Translations under genes and position numbers: made by a program
In this document: positions 4,662 to 9,604 of the stretch, in pieces
How the letters are laid out: every line of letters starts with the position of its first letter
How positions within the stretch are numbered: position 1 is the stretch's first letter
Notes under the pieces: generated by a model
Told to the model about the DNA's origin: nothing
Database searches by the model: none
Seen by the model: only the letters and a program-made list of their open reading frames with translations
From: Actinomycetes bacterium
GTDB lineage: Bacteria > Actinomycetota > Actinomycetes > Streptosporangiales > Streptosporangiaceae
Direction: 5' to 3'
Assembly: GCA_025964635.1 (NCBI GenBank)
Contig: JAOPYP010000435.1
Location: forward strand, 1-9,604
Length of the DNA stretch: 9,604 nucleotides

Positions 4662-6863
4662 TTACCAGGCACTCCCCGCCCGCGGCGCGTGTTCCCAGCC
4701 CAGGGCGGCCGGGTCGTACACCCGCTCCACGTAGATCTGGTGCCACAGCGAGAACACGACCAGCACCCAGATGTGGCGCCAGCTGACGTCGGGCTCGCCC
4801 GCCCGGAACCGCTCCAGCATGCTGAGCGCGGCGTCCCGGTTGATCCACTCGTCGGTCTTGGCCTCGCGTAGCAGGCGATCGGCGAATCCGTACATCTCGC
4901 CCTTGAGCCAGTGCCCGATCGGCACCGGGAAGCCGAGCTTGGCCCGTTCGGCCGCGGCCTGCGGCAGCACGGAGGCCATCGCCTGGCGCAGCGCCAGCTT
5001 GGTGGTGCCCGCCCCGATCTTCTCGTCCCGGGCCAGCCGGGCCGCCACCGACATCACCTCGCGGTCCAGGAACGGAACCCGCAGTTCCAGGCTGTGCGCC
5101 ATCGTCATCCGGTCCGCCTTGACCAGGATGTCGCCGTGCAGCCAGGTGTTGATGTCCACCAGCTGCATGGTGGATGTGTCGTCCAGGCCCGCCTCGGCCG
5201 CCTGATCGTAGACCGGGGCGGTGACGGCGTAGGCGCTGGCCGCCGGTGAGCCGGGCCCCCGGGCGATCAGGTCCACCTGGCTGCCCATGAACACGTGCGC
5301 GTTTCCGATGTAACGCCCCCGCAGCGGGGTGGAGGTCCGCTCGAGGAAGCCCTTGCCCTTGACCCCCGCCGGGAGCATCGAGGCGGCCCGCTTCAGTGGC
5401 GCCCGGGCCATATCCGGCAGCCTTTCCCCGGCCCGGACCACCCCCGGCTGGTGGTAGATGGCGTAGCCGCCGAACAGCTCGTCCGACCCTTCCCCGGACA
5501 GCACCACCTTGACGTGCTTGCTGGCCTCGCGGGCCACGAACCACAGCGGGACCGCCGCGGCGTCGGCCATCGGGTCGTCCAGGTGCCAGATGATCCGCGG
5601 CAGGTGGGTGAAGAACTCCTCCGCGCTGATCACGTAGGGGATCGACTTCACGCCGAGCGCGGCGGCGGTCTCCTGCGCCCGGTCGATCTCGCTGTAGCCC
5701 TCGCGCTCGAACCCGACCGTGAAGGTCAGCAGGTCCGGACGGTGCTCCGCGGCCAGCGCGCAGATCGCCGCCGAGTCGATGCCGCCGGACAGGAACGCGC
5801 CCAGCGGCGCGTCGCTGCGCAGGTGGACGGCGATCGAGTCGCGCATCACGGCCAGGATCGAGGCGGCCGTGCCCTGGCTCGGGGCCGGTGCGGGCCGCAG
5901 GTCGGCGCGCCAGTACCGGAACACGTCCACGCTGCCGCCAGGCCGCGCGATCATCGCGTGCCCGGGCGGGAGGACCCGGATCGGCGGAGTCAGTGCCTTC
6001 GGCGGCGGCACGTACTGGAAGGCGAGGTAGTGCCGGACCGCGTCCCGGTCCAGGGTGCCCAGCTCGCCCGGGCTGGCCAGGCACTTGCGTTCCGAGGAGA
6101 ACCGCAGCAGCCGGCCGGGCCCGGCGGGGCCCTGGGCACCCGTCTCCGGCCCGGCTGCGGGGAATGGATGGTCGTGCGCTGACTGGCCCGGGGCTGGCTG
6201 GTCAGCGCCCGCCGCGTGACGGCCGTGCCGCCCCGGCCCGCCGGATGACGGCGGCGGCCCGGCAGGCGGGGCCACCGGGACGGGCGGCCCGGCCGCGTGC
6301 CGCCCGGCCGGCCGGGTGTCCCATGCGGAGCCGCCCGGGGAGTGCCCCCCGTTCATCCCGGACAGCGCAGCCTGGCCGTCCAGCCAGTCATGCTCCTGGG
6401 CCTCGTCCACGGTGTAGTAGAAGGGCTTGATGCCGAACTGGTCCCGGGCGCAGAACAGCTCCCGGGTCCACGTGTCCCAGATCGCGAACGCGAACATGCC
6501 GCGTAGCCGGTGCACCACATCCTTGCCCAGCAGCGCGTACATCTCCAGCAGGACCTCGGAGTCCGAGGTGGTCCGCAGCGTCACCCCCTGCTGCCGCAGT
6601 TCCTGACCGAGCTCGACGTAGTTGTAGATCTCGCCGTTGTAGACCATCCAGTACCGGCCGTCGGCGGAGCGCATCGGCTGGTGCCCGCCCGGGGACAGGT
6701 CGATGATCGCCAGTCGCCGGAAACCCAGGGCGATGTCAGGGTCGGTATAGAACCCCTCGTCATCGGGCCCTCGGTGGGTGATCCGCTCGGTGGCGGCATG
6801 CACCCAGTCCTGGTCCGGATCTGCCTCCAGGGCCAGGGCCAGGCAGCCGACGATTCCGCACAT
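4662..6863 (-). CDS. asnB: Glutamine-dependent asparagine synthetase / LtsA-like amidotransferase
   Basis: Class II amidotransferase of 733 residues, resembling M. tuberculosis AsnB (Rv2201, about 650). Glutamine is hydrolysed by an N-terminal Ntn domain starting MCGIVG, where Cys2 becomes the nucleophile. RGPDDEG (31-37) and YNGEIYN (75-81) belong to this domain. Ammonia passes to an ATP-using synthetase domain with SGGIDS (359-364) and SGEGSDELFGGY (456-467). Homologues make asparagine or, as LtsA in Corynebacterium and AsnB in Bacillus, amidate meso-diaminopimelate of peptidoglycan. The sequence does not decide which. I set the start at 6863, the second of two adjacent ATGs, because Cys must follow Met directly; GGGGA lies just upstream. 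The frame itself is open to 7034. A low-complexity insert fills residues about 156-249. The gene lies downstream of the crotonase gene on the same strand, 160 bp away, so it may be co-transcribed or have its own leader. Confidence 0.94.
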   Translation of the reverse strand: MCGIVGCLALALEADPDQDWVHAATERITHRGPDDEGFYTDPDIALGFRRLAIIDLSPGGHQPMRSADGRYWMVYNGEIYNYVELGQELRQQGVTLRTTSDSEVLLEMYALLGKDVVHRLRGMFAFAIWDTWTRELFCARDQFGIKPFYYTVDEAQEHDWLDGQAALSGMNGGHSPGGSAWDTRPAGRHAAGPPVPVAPPAGPPPSSGGPGRHGRHAAGADQPAPGQSAHDHPFPAAGPETGAQGPAGPGRLLRFSSERKCLASPGELGTLDRDAVRHYLAFQYVPPPKALTPPIRVLPPGHAMIARPGGSVDVFRYWRADLRPAPAPSQGTAASILAVMRDSIAVHLRSDAPLGAFLSGGIDSAAICALAAEHRPDLLTFTVGFEREGYSEIDRAQETAAALGVKSIPYVISAEEFFTHLPRIIWHLDDPMADAAAVPLWFVAREASKHVKVVLSGEGSDELFGGYAIYHQPGVVRAGERLPDMARAPLKRAASMLPAGVKGKGFLERTSTPLRGRYIGNAHVFMGSQVDLIARGPGSPAASAYAVTAPVYDQAAEAGLDDTSTMQLVDINTWLHGDILVKADRMTMAHSLELRVPFLDREVMSVAARLARDEKIGAGTTKLALRQAMASVLPQAAAERAKLGFPVPIGHWLKGEMYGFADRLLREAKTDEWINRDAALSMLERFRAGEPDVSWRHIWVLVVFSLWHQIYVERVYDPAALGWEHAPRAGSAW
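6117..6398 (-). other. Disordered insert in the glutaminase domain of AsnB
   Basis: Between IKPFYYTVDE (145-154) and LLRFSSERKCL (252-262), where Rv2201 has only a few residues, lie about 94 residues rich in Pro, Gly, Ala and His. They include PPVPVAPPAGPPPSSGGPG and two GRHAAG motifs (187-192, 214-219). The flanking family motifs are intact and in frame, so this is an insertion into a surface loop, not a frameshift. It lies before the SSE strand that helps form the glutamine pocket. Function unknown. The segment could be a flexible surface loop or simply a tolerated expansion. Confidence 0.85.
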
Positions 6864-6866
6864 CAT

Positions 6867-7023
6867 GTCCCCAACGAGAGAGTTCTGGTGGTGAGCCGCT
6901 GGTGTCGGTCCTCTGCGCCCCGATCCTAAGGGGCGGACGCCGCCCGCGTGGGCCAGGCCACGCAGCCTGGCCGTCTGGCGGGCGCCCGCGGGGGGCTGGC
7001 GGGGCCCACATACCTCAGCAGGC
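6867..7023 (-). promoter_or_regulatory. Hairpin-rich spacer between the crotonase gene and asnB
   Basis: This 157-nt stretch holds two clear inverted repeats. One is cgcccc (6916-6921) / ggggcg (6930-6935) with an 8-nt loop. The other is ggccaggc (6951-6958) / gcctggcc (6965-6972), a perfect 8-bp stem with a 6-nt loop. Neither is followed by a T-run in the direction of transcription. They could form a weak terminator after the crotonase gene, a leader structure on the asnB mRNA, or a processing site. I see no known riboswitch and no convincing promoter. Confidence 0.5.
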
Positions 7024-7866
7024 TCACTGGCCACGCCAGACCGGAGGGCGCTTTTCGGCGAACGCGGCCGCGCCTTCCATGGCGTCGGCCGAGCCGAAAA
7101 CCGGGCTGGTGATCTCGTTCTGCCGGGCGAACTGCTCGTCCGCAGGCCAGTCGGCGGACTCCACGACGACCCGCTTGGTGGCGGCCAGGGCGAGCGGCGC
7201 GTTCCGGCTGAGCCTGCGGGCCAGGTCGGTGGCCGCGGCCAGGGCCTGGCCAGCCGGCACCAGCCGGTTGATCAGGCCGGCCCGGTGCAGTTGCGGGGCC
7301 GGGATGCGGTCCCCGGTCAGCGCGACCTCCATGGCCAGGTGGTAGGGGATCCGGCGGGGCAGCCGGAGCAGGCCGCCGGCCGCGGCGACCAGGCCGCGGG
7401 TCACCTCTGGCAGGCCGAAGGCCGCTTCCTCGCTGGCCACGATGAGATCGCAGCTGAGCGCGACCTCAAACCCGCCGGCCAGCGCGTACCCCTCGACTGC
7501 GGCGATGACCGGCTTGACCGGCGGCCGCTCCACGATCCCGGCGAAGCCGCGCCCGCCCGCCATCGGGTTCTCCCCGGCCAGGAAGCCCTTCAGGTCCATC
7601 CCCGCGCAGAACGTGCCGCCCGCGCCCGTCAGCACGATGACCTGGACGTCCTGGCGTGCCTCCAGGTCATTCAGGGCGGCGGCCATCCCGGCGGCCACCG
7701 CGCCGTTCACGGCGTTCCGCGCGGCGGGCCGGTTGATCGTGACTACCGCGACCGGGCCGTCCACTTCACACAGCACCGCATCCGCGTTCACCGGACTGGT
7801 AGGACTGGTGCCCGGATTATCCTGTCCCGGGCCTTCCGCCGCCGCTCTTTCCGTATTGTCCGACAC
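7024..7866 (-). CDS. Enoyl-CoA hydratase/isomerase (crotonase) family protein, CaiD-like
   Basis: A 280-residue crotonase-fold enzyme that should act on a CoA thioester in the cytoplasm, using an oxyanion hole and two glutamates. Residues about 1-28 are a low-complexity extension. Then come NRPAARNAV (45-53), GTFCAGMDLKG (84-94) with the first oxyanion-hole residues, and EGYALAGGFEVALSCDLIV (125-143). Both catalytic glutamates of enoyl-CoA hydratases are present: Glu134 (GGFE) and Glu154 (GLPE). The ending DAMEGAAAFAEKRPPVWRGQ and the LPEVTRGLVAAAGGLLRLP segment resemble carnitinyl-CoA dehydratase CaiD more than FadB-type enzymes, but the substrate cannot be named. No cai genes are nearby. 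The start is a GTG at 7866-7864, with AGGGAG (complement of 7875-7880) eight bases upstream. First gene of a possible two-gene unit with asnB. Confidence 0.92.
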   Translation of the reverse strand: MSDNTERAAAEGPGQDNPGTSPTSPVNADAVLCEVDGPVAVVTINRPAARNAVNGAVAAGMAAALNDLEARQDVQVIVLTGAGGTFCAGMDLKGFLAGENPMAGGRGFAGIVERPPVKPVIAAVEGYALAGGFEVALSCDLIVASEEAAFGLPEVTRGLVAAAGGLLRLPRRIPYHLAMEVALTGDRIPAPQLHRAGLINRLVPAGQALAAATDLARRLSRNAPLALAATKRVVVESADWPADEQFARQNEITSPVFGSADAMEGAAAFAEKRPPVWRGQ

Positions 7867-7986
7867 CGTGTCGTCTCCCTGATGGTCGTTATTTTTTCTC
7901 TATGGCCGACGGCTTTTATGCAGCTAGGCACCCCTGAGGGGCTCCGGGAGCAAGCCGGGCACCGTCCAGCGGCGGCTGAGATATAC
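7867..7986. promoter_or_regulatory. Divergent promoter region with two abutting palindromes
   Basis: The 120 bp between the crotonase GTG and the rightward ATG at 7987 include an AT-rich patch (about 7888-7920), unusual in this genome. Two perfect 11-bp palindromes share one base: CCCCTGAGGGG at 7931-7941 and GCTCCGGGAGC at 7941-7951. A second AT-rich patch, gatatacatgattat, spans 7980-7994 and could contain a -10 element. In that case the rightward gene would start at the GTG at 8011 or 8020, not at 7987. No regulator or sigma class can be assigned. Confidence 0.5.
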
Positions 7987-9604
7987 ATGATTATCGGCAT
8001 CAGGGGTAACGTGTTCGCCGTGGAGGGGTCCGCGACCCTCTCACGGGCCTTGCTGGCCCTGAGGGTCTGCCTGTATGCGTGCGGAGGGTTGGCCGCAGCG
8101 CTAGTTTTCGCTGTGCTCCTGGCCGGACGAGCGGCGGCGGACCAGACCCCCGGCTCCGCGCAGAATCCCGGCTCCGCAGGGACTACCTCCAGCGCGCTTA
8201 CGGCAGGCCAGCCGGCCGGCGGTCCCGCATCCACGGTCAGTTCCGCGGTCGGTTCCGTAGTCGGTACCGCCGTGGGAGTTATGCCAGGCCAGGGCGGTAG
8301 CTCGGGGTCGGGCAGCAGTCCGGCGGCCGGGAGCCCAGCGGCCGGCAGCCCGGCCACCAGTGGCCAGGGCGCGATCACCCAGGGCCAGCCCTCAGGAGCA
8401 CCGCAGGCGAACCAGCCGAACCCTGCGAGCCAGCCCGGTTCAGCCAGCCAGGCACCCGCTGCCAGCGCCGCCTCCTCTCAGGCCGCTCCTGCGGCCAGCG
8501 TCCCTGCGACCAGCAGTCCGGCGGCCAGCGTTCCTGCGGCCAACGTCCCCGCGGCCAGCAGTCCGGCGGCCAGCGTTCCTGCGGCCAGCGTTCCTGCGGC
8601 CAACGTCCCTGCGGCCAGCAGTCCGGCGGCCAGCGGTCCTGCGGCCAACGTCCCTGCCACCCGCAGTCCGGCGGCCAGCGTCCCGGCGGCCCGCGTTCCT
8701 GCGGCCAACGTCCCCGCACCGCCACCAGCTGGGTCCAGTGCGAGCGCGAACCAGGCTCCGGCCTCGGCAGCCACCAGTGCCGCGACGTCCACCGTCCGGG
8801 CCGCCACCCAGAACATCATGCCGGGCCAGGCCGGCGGCCAGGGCACCGGGGCAGCGCCCGCCACGGCGCCCAGCGGCAGCCCGAACCAGCCGCCGGGCTC
8901 CGCGGCCACCAGCGCCCTCGCCAGCGTTAGCGGCGCCGTCAGCGGCACCGTCCAGCGCGGCACCCAGGCGCAGGCCACCAGTCAGGGTCCAGCGCCGCAG
9001 GGACAGCCCGCCGGGTCACAGCCCAGCCGCCAGCCGAACCCGGGCGGCCCGGCCAGCGCCACCACGGCAATCCCAGCGGCCGCCAGCATCGTCACCAAGA
9101 CCGTGGGCGGGACCACGGTGGCCGCGGCGCCTGCCACTGGCACCGCCGTCCAGGCTCCGCCGCGCCAGGCCACCCAGTCCCTGCTCAGCGCGCTCGCGCC
9201 GGGCAGCCAGTCCACTCTGGCCCGCCAGGCGGCCGGCATCACCGCGGCGGCGGCTCCGGCGGTCGCCGGCCCGGTCAGCCACGCCGCCGGCAGCGCACCG
9301 CCTGTCCTTCCCGCCGCCGGGTCCCCTGTCACCGGCCCCGTCCAGCAGGTCGCCCAGGCGGCAGTCAGCACCGTCCCGCCCTCGAACGGGTCGCGCCTCT
9401 CCAGCCAGCCCGCCACGGCGCTGTCCGGGCTCACCGGCGCCCTGACGAAGGTGACGAGCGCCGCCACCGGAAGCACCCGCCTCAGCGGCCCCGCCGGCAG
9501 CGTGAGCGCCACATCGGGCGGGCTCACCGGAACCATGGCCAGCGTGACCCGGACCGCGCTCCCCGCCGTCACGGGCACTCCGGCCGGGGCGACCGGAACC
9601 GTCC
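7987..9604 (+). CDS. Large exported mucin-like Ala/Pro/Ser/Thr/Gln-rich protein, C-terminus beyond the window
   Basis: One rightward frame is open from 7987 to the window edge: 539 codons without a stop and mostly G/C-ending. Residues 20-51 look like a signal peptide or membrane anchor: basic residues, a hydrophobic core (LAAALVFAVLLAG, 35-47), then AAA before D52. The rest is Ala, Pro, Ser, Gly, Thr, Gln, Asn and Val. From residue 53 on there is no Asp, Glu, Phe, Tyr, Trp or Cys, only twelve Arg/Lys and one His. Sections: a Gly/Ser-rich linker; PAASV-type pentapeptides (168-242); a Gln/Gly/Pro-rich stretch (about 250-355); and a Thr/Val/Ala-rich part with TKTVGGTTV and GLTGALTKVTSAATG-like segments. 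I recognise no domain. Such composition fits a wall or extracellular stalk, and the Ser/Thr/Pro content makes it a plausible Pmt substrate (inference). Starts at 7987, 8011 (GTG, AGGGG upstream) and 8020 (GTG) are all possible. Antisense and shifted frames here are also open because of low complexity, so protein evidence would matter. Confidence 0.72.
   Translation, partial: MIIGIRGNVFAVEGSATLSRALLALRVCLYACGGLAAALVFAVLLAGRAAADQTPGSAQNPGSAGTTSSALTAGQPAGGPASTVSSAVGSVVGTAVGVMPGQGGSSGSGSSPAAGSPAAGSPATSGQGAITQGQPSGAPQANQPNPASQPGSASQAPAASAASSQAAPAASVPATSSPAASVPAANVPAASSPAASVPAASVPAANVPAASSPAASGPAANVPATRSPAASVPAARVPAANVPAPPPAGSSASANQAPASAATSAATSTVRAATQNIMPGQAGGQGTGAAPATAPSGSPNQPPGSAATSALASVSGAVSGTVQRGTQAQATSQGPAPQGQPAGSQPSRQPNPGGPASATTAIPAAASIVTKTVGGTTVAAAPATGTAVQAPPRQATQSLLSALAPGSQSTLARQAAGITAAAAPAVAGPVSHAAGSAPPVLPAAGSPVTGPVQQVAQAAVSTVPPSNGSRLSSQPATALSGLTGALTKVTSAATGSTRLSGPAGSVSATSGGLTGTMASVTRTALPAVTGTPAGATGTV
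8488..8712 (+). repeat. 15-unit, 15-bp minisatellite encoding PAA(S/N)(V/S) pentapeptides
   Basis: Fifteen gapless 15-bp units of the form cctgcggccagcgtt encode residues 168-242. Fourth and fifth residues vary as SV, NV, SS, SG, RS or RV. A higher-order order is visible: SV-NV-SS recurs, so near-identical 45-60-bp blocks repeat (for example 8521-8580 against 8581-8640). All units stay in frame. The array is a good candidate for length variation between strains by slippage or recombination. Confidence 0.93.

Noticed and set aside
4489..6084. 531-codon leftward frame overlapping asnB
   Set aside because: It is in another frame of the same strand as asnB. The asnB frame carries the AsnB motifs, and this one is a Gly/Arg/Pro-rich shadow.
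6864..7034. N-terminally extended AsnB starting at 7034
   Set aside because: Ntn amidotransferases need Cys directly after the initiator Met. The extension is low-complexity and overlaps the end of the crotonase gene.
8488..8712. CRISPR array
   Set aside because: Units are 15 bp and contiguous without spacers, and they encode a pentapeptide repeat in frame.
8360..9445. 361-codon Arg/Pro/Ser-rich rightward frame
   Set aside because: It is a shifted frame of the long 7987-9604 frame, with no signal peptide or start signal. The very high Arg content is typical of a shadow frame in GC-rich repeats.
8982..9578. 198-codon leftward frame with hydrophobic stretches, and its neighbour at 8478-8978
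   Set aside because: Both are antisense to the low-complexity exported-protein frame. The apparent hydrophobicity comes from complementing Ala/Thr/Ser codons, and no ribosome-binding site or family motif is seen.

Overview
The window is from a very GC-rich genome with strong G/C bias at third codon positions. Its gene set is typical of Actinomycetota: a GT39 protein mannosyltransferase, a SigR/SigH-type ECF sigma factor, a mycobacterial-type AsnB (LtsA-like) and a CaiD-like crotonase. I cannot place it below phylum level. I see no tRNA, rRNA, CRISPR array, insertion sequence or phage gene.

Layout. Positions 1-119 hold the 5' end of a leftward gene encoding a Pro/Gly pentapeptide-repeat N-terminus, possibly rsmI by synteny. 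A short divergent spacer with a perfect 11-bp tandem repeat leads to pmt (206-1885, +). Seven bases on, pmt meets a leftward, solitary Eco57I/TaqI-type adenine-specific DNA methyltransferase (1893-3713, -). A 312-bp spacer precedes a sigR-like gene (4026-4610, +), which has no rsrA-type anti-sigma gene next to it. It converges on asnB (4662-6863, -), which carries a ~94-residue disordered insert in its glutaminase domain. Upstream of asnB on the same strand are a hairpin-rich spacer and a CaiD-like enoyl-CoA hydratase gene (7024-7866, -). A 120-bp divergent spacer with two abutting palindromes then leads to a rightward reading frame that is open from 7987 to the window edge (at least 539 residues). 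It encodes a secreted or membrane-anchored, mucin-like Ala/Pro/Ser/Thr/Gln protein with a 15-unit PAASV-type repeat.

How the parts may fit together (inference). Three genes point to the cell envelope: Pmt mannosylates exported Ser/Thr/Pro-rich proteins, AsnB/LtsA homologues can amidate peptidoglycan diaminopimelate, and the mucin-like exported protein is the kind of substrate Pmt uses. The most notable observations are that long uncatalogued gene, whose mature part has no acidic, aromatic or cysteine residue over 487 residues; the recurrence of in-frame 15-bp (pentapeptide) minisatellites in three unrelated genes, two of them sharing almost the same 13-bp core; the insert in AsnB; and the orphan state of the SigR-like sigma factor.
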